Source: Epiperipatus broadwayi (taxonomy: Eukaryota; Onychophora; Udeonychophora; Euonychophora; Peripatidae). Taken from it: a stretch of 64,000 nt of DNA. Position numbers and translations under genes: made by a program. The notes under the pieces are model-generated. The model did not search any database, had not been told where the DNA came from, and saw only the letters and a program-made list of their open reading frames with translations. The stretch's first letter is position 1; every line of letters starts with the position of its first letter. Shown here one piece after another: positions 1-11,910 of this stretch. The stretch is taken from assembly GCA_028023455.1 (NCBI GenBank), contig JAQFVV010006306.1, forward strand, positions 2,199,001 to 2,263,000. Reading direction: 5' to 3'.

Positions 1-495
1 AAAAGGCCATGGTATTATCTGTTGATTCTATTACAAGTATATTTTTGATTGAACAGTTTTAAAATAAAATGCTCAGAGAAAATGCACTAAAAACAACTTA
101 TTAAAGTTAAAGTGGCTCTGAAGAAGACTGCAGGACAGTCGAAATGTAAGATTGTGAAGGCATATATTTACAATAAAAAGATTTTGCTTAAAAATGTTCA
201 AAACAGAGTGGAAAAATTGCATTTAAAAACAAATTACAGAAAAATTCACAATAATACAAGAAGCAATCAACTAATATCTTTTCTGAATTCAATTTTATTT
301 GAATTTCTCTGATATAAGATAATACTGAATAAGAGATACTAGTTAAAGAAATTTCATTTCAACATTTTCTTGGAAAATTTATCTTCTAAAAAACAAAATG
401 ACATATAAGCCACACTGTCTTGTAATATTGGCTTCACTATCTTCAAATTATAGTATTTTAATATTCATTACTCCCTTTTTCTTTTCTATATAAAA
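1..495. other. AT-rich stretch, no gene seen
   Basis: I see no repeat, RNA or coding signal here. The one open frame of 66 codons has no recognisable similarity and an AT-driven composition. Confidence 0.5.
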
Positions 496-496
496 A

Positions 497-845
497 AACC
501 CAGTGTCGTAATCAGCATGGGATTTGGAAATTCTATCATCAGATTTTCAATGGCATGGATGGCTGATGAGTTGGAAGTTGGAGTAGGTAGAAGACTGTTC
601 ATTAAAGTGTAAGGATTTGCTATCTTAATATAAACTGAGAACTGATTATATATATGTATGGGAGATGGTAATCTGGACCAACTGATGAGTGCTGGTTTAG
701 CACACAATATGTATATTGGTGATTATCTTTTCTGCATGTGAGTGGTCATATGTATCAGTAGTATGAGATAGAATGGATAGTGAAGGGGCTTGAAAGTCTG
801 AGTTTACATCCTATATATTTACAATTAGGCTAGGCATAAGAGTGC
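497..845 (+). mobile_element. Family B ribozyme element, copy 1
   Basis: First of about ten copies of a ~350 bp dispersed element. Landmarks in order are a block around ATCAGATTTTCAATGG, a block around TTAATATAAACTGAG, an (AT)n tract, the hammerhead region, a block around GTGGTCATATGTATCAG, and a tail with the B-box-like string GAGTTTACATCC. The hammerhead-like motif at 670-724 keeps CTGATGA, a GTGCT/AGCAC stem II and an ACCAA/TTGGT stem I. GAAA has decayed to ACAA, so this copy should be inactive. The minus-strand open frame across it is a by-product of the repeat. Confidence 0.75.
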
Positions 846-889
846 CTGGTATTTCAAATCTTACATATTAAGCCTGCATTCTGCTGATC

Positions 890-1215
890 CCTCTTCTATG
901 TATTTAAATGGATACTGTCCTATACATGAGGGGTCAGAGTGACTTGAAGTCAACATGGGCATGACAACAGTGTTGGCATCAGCATGGGATTTGGGAATTC
1001 TATTCATATTTTCAATGGTATGGATATATATATATATATGTATGGGAGATGGTAATCTGGACCAATTGATGAGTGCTAGTTTAGCATGAAATATGTATAT
1101 TGGTGATTATTTATCTTTTCTACATGTGTGTGGTCATGTGTATCAGTAGTATGAGATAGTTTGGATAGTAAGGAACTTGAAAGCCTGAGTTTGAATCCCC
1201 TATATTTATAAAAAA
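890..1215 (+). mobile_element. Family B ribozyme element, copy 2
   Basis: A partial copy with a fuller 5' part than copy 1, beginning with a block containing GAGGGGTCAGAGTGACTT that recurs at 36.48 kb. An internal deletion is replaced by an (AT)n run. The hammerhead motif at 1054-1108 keeps GAAA, the UA cleavage dinucleotide, the AATC/GATT outer and ACCAA/TTGGT inner stem I helices and stem II. The first core base is changed (TTGATGA instead of CTGATGA). Confidence 0.75.
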
Positions 1216-1257
1216 AGAAATATGGTATTAGTTCTCCAGAGTTCATAACAAATTTGA

Positions 1258-1316
1258 GTGCCAGAATCAAACCTGGGATCTCCTGAACCCAGGTCAGATG
1301 CTCTATGCCATGGGAC
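1258..1316 (-). repeat. tRNA-like retroposon head
   Basis: On the minus strand the sequence starts GGTCCCATGGCATAGAGC, resembling a tRNA 5' end with an A box. It contains a CTGGGTTCAG anticodon-arm-like segment and ends with a B-box-like GGTTTGATTCT. The D arm is shortened and the acceptor stem does not close, so it is a tRNA-derived SINE head or pseudo-tRNA, not a working tRNA. It lies next to the hammerhead of 1466-1512 on the other strand and may belong to the same composite element. Confidence 0.5.
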
Positions 1317-1465
1317 CTCCCAATCTCAAGTTGAACGGTAAACTATGCCAACCGTGCAGGGTATATGGTATATAATATATAACTATAAAAAAACTCTTTG
1401 GCAAATAGTAAGGCTCCAAACATAAACTTTTGGTATTTTTAGATATAGTGTCTGAACCTACTCTG

Positions 1466-1512
1466 ACACCTCTCTGAAGAGTGCCAAAGCACGAAACCAT
1501 GGTCAAGGGTTT
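1466..1512 (+). ncRNA. Type I hammerhead ribozyme (family G), core intact
   Basis: All conserved core positions are present. CTGAAGA lies at 1474-1480, stem II is GTGC-CAAA-GCAC at 1481-1492 with the usual G-C closing pair, and GAAA is at 1493-1496. A short stem III ACC/GGT with an AT loop follows, then the GTC cleavage triplet ending at 1504. Stem I pairs ACACCTCT with AAGGGTTT imperfectly (T-A, mismatch, T-G, C-G, C-G, A-T). Tiny stem III loops are typical of the hammerheads known from Penelope-like elements. Self-cleavage is predicted between 1504 and 1505. It is the only copy of this family in the window. Confidence 0.72.
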
Positions 1513-1609
1513 GGGGAGGGGTTCCTGAGAGAGATATTTTAAGTGCTGGCTCTGGCTAAGCATTTATCATAAAGCTTGTAGAGGAATTGGCAATCCTCAT
1601 TGTTTTTAT

Positions 1610-2020
1610 AACTTACAAGCTTAAGAGATAGGGTCACATGATCTATGACTCTTATTTTGATTATTTTATTAGGATGTCTGTGTTCAAAAAATAATTTTCA
1701 AATTGTATTTGGTAATATTGAACAAAACTGACCTTTTGGTGTACATTCAATATTAAAGGTGGTTCTAAGTCTATAATTATTAAATTCAGAGAATGTCCAA
1801 GAGGGTATTTTTAAAGACCATGTTCTAATATTGCCATTGAGATTTTTATAACTGATAACTTTTTGATATTTCTCACACAGAATTTATTTATCTAATATCT
1901 GTTTATTTTGCATTATGCTTCTGTGAATTTTCCGCTGTCTTTTTTTTTATTCCTCTTTTTGAACTTGATCTGCTTTCTTTACTTTATTCAATTCTATAAC
2001 AAAAGATTTTCCAGAAATTA
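1610..2020. other. AT-rich stretch, no gene seen
   Basis: No coding, RNA or repeat signal that I can support. Confidence 0.5.
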
Positions 2021-2033
2021 AATTTAATTACAT

Positions 2034-2976
2034 TAAAACAGGCAAAACTCTCTATATGTATTGCCACTCAGTGCAAGCAAGAATAATCAACGAATGCCAA
2101 AAGGCTTGTGCATAAAATCCCCATCTAGTGCCAACTCATCCAACATGGCCCCCAGACTAGTTTCTGGCTTGTGGCCTTCATCAGTGAGGAGCCTTGGATC
2201 TGAGAGCACTGCACCTAGATCTTAGGATCTAATGCAATCCTCCAGCAGCCATATCTCTATTTAAATACAAAACTTTGAGACTTAAATTGAAAACACTATA
2301 ACATTTTCAATCCAACATCATCAGCCTATATAGTCATATAGGTCTGAACTCAGTTCAGTACCTATACATTGTGGTGTCTTTGGTTCTTTAATAACCATAG
2401 CCACCACTATTCTATTAGGCAGGATTGGTTTTAAGCCAATAAATATCATATGATCACTATTTCTTATAATTGCTCTTAACTGTTATTAAAACAGGCAAAA
2501 CTCTCTATATGTATTGCCATTCGGTGCAAGCCAGAGTAATCAATAGGATAATAGGATATTAGTGGTTATGGTTATTAAAGAACCAAAGACACCAAAATGT
2601 ATAGGTACTGAACTGAGTTCAGACCTATATGACTATATAAGCTGATGAGCTTGGATTGAAAATGTTATAGTGTTTTCAATTTAAATCTCAAAGTTTTATA
2701 GTTGAGATAAAAGGTGGCTGCTGGAGGGTTGCATTAAATCCTAAGATCTAGGTGCAGTGCTCTCAGATCCAAGACTCCTCACTGACAAAGGCCACAAGCC
2801 AGAAACTAGCCTGGGGATATTGGATGAATAGGCTCTAGATGGGGAGGTTTATGCACAAGCCTTCTGGCATACATTGATTACTCTGGCTTGCAATGAGTGG
2901 CAATACATATAGAGAGTTTTGCCTGTTTTAATAGCAGTGAAGAGCAAGCATAAGAAATAGTGATCATGTGATGTTT
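2034..2976. mobile_element. Family A ribozyme element A1, long inverted dimer
   Basis: The longest family A copy. It is flanked by a perfect 12 bp target-site duplication, ATTTAATTACAT at 2022-2033 and 2977-2988. The two halves are inverted copies with their AAAACAGGCAAAACTC ends pointing outward and their 5' parts meeting in the middle. An extra copy of the terminal segment sits near 2440-2540, so one arm has a partial tandem repeat. The left arm carries a core-intact minus-strand hammerhead (2149-2190). The right arm carries a plus-strand copy at 2776-2817 with two core changes (CTGACAA, and GCC at the cleavage triplet). No open frame is conserved. Confidence 0.85.
2149..2190 (-). ncRNA. 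Hammerhead ribozyme, family A, core intact
   Basis: Read on the minus strand: stem I TCCTCA, core CTGATGA, stem II GGC-CACAA-GCC flanked by one A on each side, GAAA, stem III AC-TA-GT, cleavage triplet GTC, then stem I partner TGGGGG. The A·A apposition at the base of stem II departs from the usual G-C pair at 10.1-11.1. Confidence 0.7.
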
Positions 2977-2989
2977 ATTTAATTACATA

Positions 2990-3775
2990 CAATACAAGCA
3001 TAATCATCATTAGTTAATTATCAAAAGAAATATTACACATCAAATCAGACTTTTTTTTTCAAAGTTTTTCTTTTCTTGCTCTATTCCTCAAATAGTTATA
3101 AGTACTTTCACTTTTTTTAAATCTTCTACCTTTTTTCTCACATTCTTTATACTCCACTCTATCTATCTAAATATATTCCCAATTCCATTCATATTCCTCT
3201 ACATAATTTCTTTAATAAATACTCTCTGTGTATTTTAACAAATCTACATTAATAAACATATATCAGTTCAACTTATCTGTTCTTCCTCAGATCCATATTT
3301 CAAAAGATTTCAATCTTATTTCCTTATTTTCCTAATTGTCTATGTTTATACTTCAATAAACATTCAGAATAAAAAACAAGCCTCTTTCTTAGATTTAATT
3401 TCAACGGGTGAGAGAAATACTCTTACCTTCATTTATGTTCTTTAGCAAGTGCAATTTTTACCTTAATTTCTTTAGTGTTATTTCCCACATCAGTTAATTA
3501 ACTTCTCAAATATTTTAAAACATTAATTCATTCCTCCATAACTTTTTGTCTTATACATTGTGTTAATCTTTTCTTCTTGTCATTGTTATTTAGTTTTATT
3601 AATTATATAAATGTTCTACAAATTATATTTATCCTGAATAACATTTTATCAAAACTATCCTCATTATCTGCAAGGTCTATTATATCACCAACAAAACTAA
3701 TCCTACAAAAAATTCTGTTCACAATGCTAATTTTATTTTTATTAAAAGATTTCCATTAGCAACTTATTTAAACAT
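2990..3775. other. T/C-rich stretch, no gene seen
   Basis: Pyrimidine-rich on the plus strand with no recognisable gene. The 60-codon frame at 3577-3759 is hydrophobic because of composition. Confidence 0.45.
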
Positions 3776-3778
3776 TGA

Positions 3779-4440
3779 ATAATAGTGGACTTAAACAGTG
3801 GAGTGAACAACAGCTTCACGCTCCCAAATCAAGATGCTTCAGATTGGCCTATATAAGTAGAAAGTTAGGTTAAAGATAAGATGGCTGCTCCTATCTTTAT
3901 AAAAGTCACTATCTTGTGTTGTGCTTTGAGAGGTCCCTCTATTGGCAAAATAAAGATATTGCTTAACTATTATAAAAATTTCAAGATGCATTTGATACAG
4001 TTTATAACCTGTCTTAAAAGTATTTACTTATACTTCCTGGGTATTTAATAAATAATTATAACTCTACAATAGTTTATAATATTTCCAGTATAAAGGTCGT
4101 AATATTAACTCATAAATCATAAGATTTCACAAAAGTTAATTTGCATAGGAAATAGTGGACTTAAACAGTGGAGAGAACAACAGCTTCACACTCCCAAATC
4201 AAGATGCTTCAGATTGGCCTACATAAGTGGAAAGTTAGGTTAAAGATAAGACGGCCGCTCTTATCTTTATAAAAGTCGCTATTTTGTGTCATGATTAGAG
4301 AGGTCCCTCTATCAGCAAAGTAAAGATATTGCTTGACTATTATAAAAACTTCAAGGCGCATTTGATACAGGTTATAGCCTGTCTTAAAAATATTTACATA
4401 TACTTCCTGTGCACTTAATAAATAATTATAACTCTCACAA
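3779..4440 (+). repeat. Tandem duplication of a ~290 bp LTR-like unit
   Basis: The block 3779-4072 recurs at 4150-4438 in the same orientation with scattered substitutions, for example GGAGTGAAC against GGAGAGAAC. The start-to-start distance is about 370 bp. Each copy holds a TATATAAG-like box, an ATCTTTATAAAAGTC promoter-like box and a polyadenylation-like AATAAAGATATT, in the order expected of a short LTR. The 78 bp between copies is too short for an internal region, so it could be two solo LTRs, a TRIM remnant or a simple tandem duplication. Confidence 0.6.
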
Positions 4441-4444
4441 AGTG

Positions 4445-6980
4445 AATAGTTTCTGTAATAGTTGAATTTCAATAAATATTTTAATATAAAAAACATTGAT
4501 AAGAATAATACAGAAATTAAATTTAAATGTACTAATTAATGACAATGGAAACTGTTTTAAGAATGAGTTATAGATATAAGAAAATGAATAGAGTTACATA
4601 ATTAAAAGGTTTCTACAGACTAAATGAAAAGAATGGAAGAGCAAATTTTGGACTGATTAGTGTAAAGATAAAATCTTACGAAAATAGTAGATCAGAAAAG
4701 TGAAATTAATTAAATGCTTCGCAAAGGAATTTTAAGTAATGTAAAATTTCTAATAAGAGAACAATTAAACTGCAGACCATAAAAACTCAGGATTGTATAT
4801 TTAAGTGCTCTTTTTTTCCTTTGTGTTGGTAAAGTGCTATTGGCCTTGCAATGAATATTGTTGGTGGTTCCAGTCAATGTCTGCGATTTTGGAATCTGAA
4901 GGTATAAAAATCCAACTAGTATTTAAAACAGATCGTCCTGATCTTATTTTGTTTTATATAAGCATAAAGAGTTCTTAGATTCTAACTTGGGCAAATTTTT
5001 AGTTATTTAGCATACTTGTGGAAAGTGTCAATCCATAAAATAAGAAGGTAATTGTCGGCCATTATTGGAAGAGTATTTAAAGACTATAAGAACTCCGTGA
5101 TCATTTTATTTGTCTATACATATTTAAGTTTGTGTATATATTCTAGTTTTGTTTGTATAATTCATAACAAATGTTTAGTACTAAATTTAGTTTTAGTTAT
5201 CAATTAATTGTGTTTTGCCCTTTTGAAAGTTGTGGACAAATACACGGCAGTTTCTATCTGCTTTTACCATCTTGTGGAGGGATATAATCCTAAACATATG
5301 ACCGAGGACATGTGAAAAAGATCTATAAGCCCCAAATTTTATTCATTATTGGATTTCTAGTCTAATGAGTGATTAATAAAAATTATGAATTTATTTACAC
5401 ATGTATTAAATAAAATAGAAGATAGTCAACAACATTGGAACTTATCTAATATCTATTTTCTTTGTAAGGGCATGACCTAATTTTCCCAATAGTGTTTGAT
5501 TCATATACAAATTTTCGTATAAAATTTCTCCTTATAATCTATAAAGCAGAAAGAAAAAAAAATATCCTACTTCCCCAAGAATATGCACATTGGTATGCAA
5601 AAGTATTAAATCATTTCAATCTATCAATAGACCAAATATTAACTCTTCTTTAAATGGTACAAAAGTCTCTTCAACAGACTCTAGTTCTGAACGAGTGATT
5701 GCCAAAAGATGAGAACTGTAGTGTTTTCCCATCTTGGTTTATCATATAGTTAAAAATAGCTCGAACCTACTCCCTGACTAATATTGGATGATTCACTATG
5801 GGCCAGCTACCTGGAAAAAAAAAATCTAAGCTTGATTAAAATCTGGGAAAAAAAAATCCTAATTTTTTTCGTGATTCAAATACAGTTCATGGGCAAGGAG
5901 ATATGGATCCTAAGGATCATTCTGTTATAAATAAAAATGAAAAATAATAGTTCTCACAACTCTAATCGCATTTCTTGTCATTACCAAACTACTTTTGAAA
6001 TAAAGAAAAGTTTACGCTATTAGAATTATGCCTAACCTAGGCCTTCACTAGCTGTAGATTACGTTCTTAAAAACTTGCACATTTCATTAAATTCATAAGA
6101 TAATTTTCGAAGAATCATATAAAAATGTTAAAATGTTCGACTTTAAAATTTTGCTATTTCTCATTAAAATTAAAAATAGCAACGAGAACAAAAAATAAAT
6201 ATTTTTAAAAAATCATCTATAAATTTTATAATTACAAAACGGAAAATGCTTAACTTTTGAAATTTTATCTTTTAAAGTTGAGAAAAAAAAAACATCTTGA
6301 AACGATTACAGATGAAGAGAAAATTAGTTAAAGTGTTAATATTTAAAATAAGTTATAAAAAGTTTAAAAGTTGCAGTTCTCTAGATCATATAATATCTCT
6401 TAAAAATCATGAGCAACATATGGAAAAGAAATATTAGCACGTGATCATAATTTGCCAAATTCAGATGTTAATTAGTAACTTCAGGAATTTGTTAATCTAG
6501 ACTTATTTACATGCCCCTATTTATTAATTCCATAGATAAATACAGTAAATAATTAATTTTTACAAGCACATCTTGTATATTTAATAGTCTGTGATAATCA
6601 TTTACAAAGAAAAAAACAACAATTATGATTTATTATGATGATAAGACAGGATCTTACAGCTGTTGTAGTAATGATCAGATTACTATCAAATATATAATTT
6701 TATGCATTTTTTTTCCCAACTATTATTTGGGGTTCTAAATTAATACAATGCACCATATCATACCCCCAAAAGTTCAACAAGTTGTTTTTGCAGCTAACTG
6801 CACCAAAACTGAGATAACAGAATTATTGGATGCTATAATCATTTTTACTATTTTATTTTAAATTTGTTGTTTGATAAAATAATATATACACACATATAAT
6901 AATTGATGTGTCCATACTGTATGACTATATACATTAAGACAATGTTATTAAATAATGAGAATAGCAAATAGTCCGCAACA
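4445..6980. other. Long AT-rich region without recognisable features
   Basis: About 2.5 kb with only homopolymer runs and short AT-rich motifs. I find no coding frame, tRNA fold or clear repeat. Confidence 0.4.
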
Positions 6981-6984
6981 ACTC

Positions 6985-7470
6985 TATTTCTACAGTTTGC
7001 TAATGTTCAATTCCCTCGATGTACTTTCAGGCTGGCTGCTACAAAAACGTTTCACAATGGGCAAGGTTTACACCCACCTTGACCCCAGTCCAGTTTAGCT
7101 GCACACAAACACTTCGTAGTATAGCACTGTGACTGGCCTTAAGCTCCTTACAGCTTCCGTCTCTGCAACAGTCTATCAGATACTTCACTTGAAAAACGGT
7201 GGAAACTCAACTCTTTATTCAGCTGCTATCCGGACGGTTTCCTCTGGCTACAGTCTCCCCATCTCTGTGGGCTCTTTCAGCTATACCCATGGACTACATT
7301 TCCACTGAGCACTGTACATTAATCGCAAGCACTGACGCTAAATATCTCCTGCTGGAATTGAATAGGAACGTCTACTGGAGATGCACTCAATTACTCCCTG
7401 ATGTAGTTGTTACACAGTCTTTTTATAGCTTTCTGATAACTGCAACAATTAATTACATTGTCCAATAAGG
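6985..7470 (-). repeat. Possible solo LTR (GC-richer island)
   Basis: This segment is clearly richer in G and C than its surroundings. On the minus strand it carries GCTGAATAAAGAGTTGAG, a polyadenylation-like signal in the middle, and starts with TGTTGCAG. That layout resembles an LTR. I cannot find a second copy, a primer-binding site or flanking duplications, so an exon-like remnant is also possible. The 89-codon frame on the plus strand matches nothing I know. Confidence 0.3.
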
Positions 7471-7685
7471 TAAGGTCTCTTATCAGCAAATATTTCTTGG
7501 AATTGTCGATTGCCACATTAATGTTTTAATTAAATTCCTCAGTTATCAGTGCGCGCGATCTAAAAACAATCTCTCGAATAGATTCTAGTTTTTCTGGAGT
7601 GCACAAACTTGTACGCAATTTTTACAAAATACAACAATAATAAAAAAAGATAACTTTTTTTAAATGTACATAGGTGTAGGTATTT

Positions 7686-7945
7686 CATATTTGCATACAT
7701 CTGTTCATCTGCATAACAAAGTTATTTCTTTTTTTATAACCTAAAGCTGAGTGCACTTTCGGTGAAGTTCACCATATATTTGTTTATATGCATAATGAAG
7801 TAATTTCTTTCTTCTTTACAACCTAAAAGTGAGTGCATTTTCACAAGCACTATTCACCAAAAGTGCACTCAGCTTTAGGTTTTATAGCAGAAAGAAACTA
7901 TTTCATTATGCAGATAAACAAACATATGCAAATATTAATTACAAA
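7686..7945. repeat. MITE-like palindromic element
   Basis: The ends are inverted: ATTTGCATA at the left and TATGCAAAT at the right. About 90 bp of each arm is complementary, including AACCTAAAGCTGAGTGCAC against its reverse complement near 7860. A third degenerate copy of the arm lies at 7790-7850, so the left side is partly duplicated. No coding sequence is present. The superfamily is not identifiable from the termini. Confidence 0.6.
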
Positions 7946-7949
7946 TAGA

Positions 7950-8750
7950 AATGGAAAAAAATCAATATAACATAGGTATATAAACTATATTCTGGCTTTC
8001 TAAAGTTTTCTGGTTAAATTATTTTATGTAATTAGTTATTTTCAATTGGTATGCTATTCTCAAAACTATTTCTAAACAAATTTGTTTTTAATATCTAATA
8101 TTATTGTAATCTAGGTGTTAAAGGCTAGTGAACATGTATATTAAACACATGTGAATTTTTATTACATTCCAAATTAGAAAATCTTCACTAAATATAGTCT
8201 GATATTTAGTTCATTATTACATTAAAAAAAGTTACCTGGCTCATATAATTTATTTGTAGCATACATTAAGAAAATGTAAAGCTATAATTGAGTAATATCC
8301 AGCTGTAATCTTTAATAACAGTTTACTATTGGAATACAGTCATAATAATAAAACTGCATCAGAATCATAAAATTGAATATTACTTGGTAGAAAAGAAAGA
8401 TCGTTGAACATTTAATGTTAAATTAAATTCAAAGTAATAGATGATTACTGCAGCAATTAATCCCCCTCTCCCTTAAATATCATATATAAAATTCATAGTA
8501 TTTTCTCTGTTGTCTGATTGGTGAATGTATGAATATTTGTCCAATATCACATGCCAATTTCACAACCACTATGCTTATGCAAAGGAAATAATTAATTCCA
8601 AAGATATAGTATATATTTTGTGGTAAAGATTCCTAGCTAGCTGCAGAAACAGCCACAAATGCTGATTCATAATTCAGTATTAAGGCACTCCATACTTTCA
8701 TGGTCTGTCAATTCCCTAATATAGTTCAGATAAATGACATACTTAACTAT
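7950..8750. other. AT-rich stretch, no gene seen
   Basis: No supported feature. Confidence 0.4.
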
Positions 8751-8754
8751 GTTT

Positions 8755-9235
8755 AATAAAAATCATATTTTAAAAAAATTGTTAAAGCAACCAATTAAAA
8801 AAACATTACAAAATTGACCTGCATTTTTCTATTCTGCCATTAATAAACAGAAATTATTAATAAAACTAAAAAAACTATTATGATTAGTCGAAAAAAAATT
8901 AAATTTTTTATTCAGAGTGCACCGTAACATTGTCAAATACAACAGGTATATTTAAAAATGTAAATTTTACCTTAGCTTTGTTAAAATTCAGAAATTTATT
9001 TATATAATATTAAAATGTTTTGTTTAATTTACATTAAATCTTAAAAAAAATTGTTAAAGCAATAAATTATTACAAAAACAACAAGCTAAAAGCCCAGAGT
9101 TTTTATATTCCATCTTAGTGATGGACCGGTATACAATTCTCACATTTAAAATCTTTTGTTTAATTTACATTAACTCTAAAAAAAAATTGTTAAAGCAATC
9201 AATTGTGTAAAAAAAACACAAGACTGGGCACATCT
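8755..9235 (+). repeat. Degenerate direct repeats
   Basis: Three spaced copies of a block with the core AAATTGTTAAAGCAA occur near 8773, 9047 and 9185. The last two are preceded by TTTAATTTACATTAA. They look like a decayed short tandem repeat. Origin unknown. Confidence 0.45.
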
Positions 9236-9914
9236 GGTTCAAAAGAAAATTCAAATGAGATTGTTTAAATCAATTGTTTTCATGACAAAAAAAAATTAAA
9301 ACATAGTTTTCTATTTATTTTTAATTTTAAAAATACAATTATATATGATATCAAGAACTATAGTAATTTAACATATTGAAGTGGTAAATTAAACCGTTAA
9401 GAAGACAGAACTGGCTAACTACGTCAATATTTACCTAATTACTCACTCTATCTTTTAGTACCTAATATAGACATTTCAGTAATTACTTTTTATATATCTG
9501 CTTTTTTTAAAAAACAAAACAAAACTGATAAATACAATTCAATGTGTACTATAAAAAACATAAACACATATCTAAATAATTAAAATAATTCTTTGGGAAA
9601 ATGTTATTAAATTATTTAAAAGCAAACCACCAATGATGTTAAAATAACTATTGAGTAAAAGTTGAATCAACTTGAAAAATAAAATTATGAGAAATAAACT
9701 TTTATCACTAAATCAGACTCAGCTGAAATAAATATTAAGCTCATAAATATAGCTTTGTTTATAAGATTATTGATCTGTAGCAAAATGAGATTCTTAGGAT
9801 ATATCAAAATAATAATGAAGCAGATACTATGCTTTTAAAATAAAATTAAAAATTATGAACTTAAAATATTTCAAAAAATTATTTCCACCCCTAAAATAGC
9901 ACATCATCTACCTT

Positions 9915-10695
9915 CTATATATCATCATCACCAATATCAATCCACTGTAGAATAAAGATCTCTCTACAAGTTCAATCTATCTTCTCTGATCTTTAGCTTC
10001 TCTTCTCCCCATTACCCCTGCACCCTTTCTTATTTCACCCATCCATTTCACATACAGTCTCTTTCTGTTTTTTTTTTTACAACATCTTGGAATCCAGAAT
10101 AAGATTTCAATTGTCCATATATTATTATATCTTCTAGCAATATGTCCAGTCCAACTCCACTTCAGTCTTTTCTTTCAACAGTGTCACTATTCTCTTACCT
10201 ATGTATTGAAATCTCTTCTTGTTATTCCTAACATGCATCTCTCCATATTTCTTTGAGTGGTCTGAAGTCTCTGTTTTGCTTTTCTATTAAATGTCCAAGT
10301 TTCAGATCCATAAGTAGAACTGGTAAAACACATTTATTAAAAACCTTTCTTTTCAAACACATAGGCATATTTCCTTTTAATATTAAGTTATTTCACTGTA
10401 ATCAAGTTTAATTCTATGATTAATTTCATCCATTATGTTTCCATATGTAGTAATAATCTGACCAAGATATTTGCAGTTGTTAATTTCTTCTATCTAATCA
10501 TAATCAATCTTTATTTTCATCTTTTGAGAAAATCCATTGAACATTACTTTAGTCTTTTCAACATTTATCTTTAGTCCTACTTTCTTACTTTCGTCTGATA
10601 ATTTTTCAACATTTTCTGAAGTTCTAAAGGATTATTTGCAAAGACAATTAAATCAACTGCAAATCTAAATGACTTAAATAATCTCTATTTACTTT
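9915..10695 (-). pseudogene. RTE-like LINE fragment (reverse transcriptase palm to C-terminus)
   Basis: On the minus strand the translation, across several frameshifts, follows the 3' half of an RTE-like non-LTR retrotransposon. A palm motif related to FADD (FAVDLIVFANN) comes first. KINVEKTKVMFNGFSQ follows, then NIMDEINHRIKL, then TWTFNRKAKQRLQTTQRN, then a tail with WAEHIAR-type and KKRPCVKWMGEIRKG-type blocks. The endonuclease and first half of the reverse transcriptase are missing, as expected of a 5'-truncated LINE. The same family recurs at 34.36, 38.44 and 63.74 kb. Clade assignment is from motif style only. Confidence 0.75.
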
Positions 10696-10950
10696 TACAT
10701 AGAATTAAAATGAAGATTTTTACCAACTACAGATAGAAATAAAATATTATTCAGGTTCATTTGTAAACATTAAAATCATAAAGCTAAACTAGTCAATAAA
10801 TAATCAAAAATTACCCCAAATTCACAACTCAAATAGACTAGCTAAGAAAATAAACTCTAAAACACTTCCAATGGTTTCACTGCTACAAGAAGACTTCTCA
10901 AGTGTAAAGAACTACAAAATAACATATTTAAACATTACCCACAATTCCAC

Positions 10951-11250
10951 TTACCTCCCATACACCCTTAATATTAAAATAATTTTATATAAGTTAATTG
11001 CTTTAGAATCATAAATTTTTAATAATAAAGATTTTTTAATTCTTTTTATTTCATTTCTCTCAAAGAAGATAACCTTAGCTTCATCAAAATCAATAGTGTG
11101 GCCTGTATATTTTTCATGGACATCTAAAGCAGAACTAAGATATTTATTTTTAACATTATTTTTATGTACCTTTATTCTTTCATTTGACATATATATACCT
11201 TCTTACAAAAACAAGGGCTAATATACACTACTCCAGGAATACTCTTTCTA
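10951..11250 (-). pseudogene. Penelope-like element GIY-YIG endonuclease relic
   Basis: The 79-codon minus-strand frame reads like the C-terminal half of a PLE GIY-YIG nuclease. It has a basic helix RIKVHKNNVKN, then GHTIDFDEAKVI (family pattern GH-x-F-D-x-x-x-A-x-I/V), then RIKKSLLLKIYDSKAIN, the usual R-x-x-K-E-A and terminal L/I-N block. About 60 bp upstream on the same strand, out of frame, VYISPCFCKKVYI resembles the first half of the domain with its Cys pair and Y-I strand. The frameshift, loss of the catalytic start and absence of a reverse transcriptase make it a relic. It borders the palindrome at 11265-11860. Confidence 0.65.
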
Positions 11251-11264
11251 TTAAAAATATGTAT

Positions 11265-11860
11265 CAATCTTTTGATTGGATCACACTAGCCAGTTAATAA
11301 ATATTATGAAAACAGTTGCAAAGTTGCTGTAAACATTGATATTCTAAATATTCTACCAATACAAAACAGGTAAAAATAATAAATATCAGAAAATATTTAG
11401 ATTAATGATTTTTAAAATAATTCTTCTAAATAGAAGGTAATTTGTATGTATTATCATGTTTGTTAATACAATCTGTTCTTTCAAAGATCTCAATTACTTC
11501 TATGATCTGACTTTGTTGGAGAATCTCATATCTGGGTAGTATTATGAATACAAATCATAGTATTGTTTACTCTAACATCAGAATACTATTCAGATATGAC
11601 ACTCTCAATATCAGATAAGAGAAGCCATTGAGATCTTTAAAAGTCCAGATTGTATCAACATGTGATGATGTTAATTACCTTATTTGGAAGAATTTTTTTA
11701 AAAATCATTAATCTAAATAATTTTTGTTATTTATTTTTTCTATCTTCTTTTTATTGGTAGAACATTCAGTATTACTATATATCATTGTTAACAGTGCCTG
11801 TATAACTGTTTTCATAATATTCATTACACAGTTAATGGCCAGTGTGACCCAGTTGAAATG
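11265..11860. repeat. 0.6 kb palindromic element
   Basis: Large imperfect inverted repeat. TTGGATCACACTAGCCAGTT at the left is mirrored by the reverse complement of GTTAATGGCCAGTGTGACCC at the right. Further inside, GATTAATGATTTTTAAA is mirrored by TTTAAAAATCATTAATC. The centre is near 11555-11580. It directly follows the GIY-YIG relic and may be the folded-back terminal repeat of the same PLE or a separate fold-back transposon. I see no ribozyme core in it. Confidence 0.6.
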
Positions 11861-11910
11861 TTGGTACATATTTTTTATACAGTAAATTACACATTTTCTT
11901 TTATATATAC

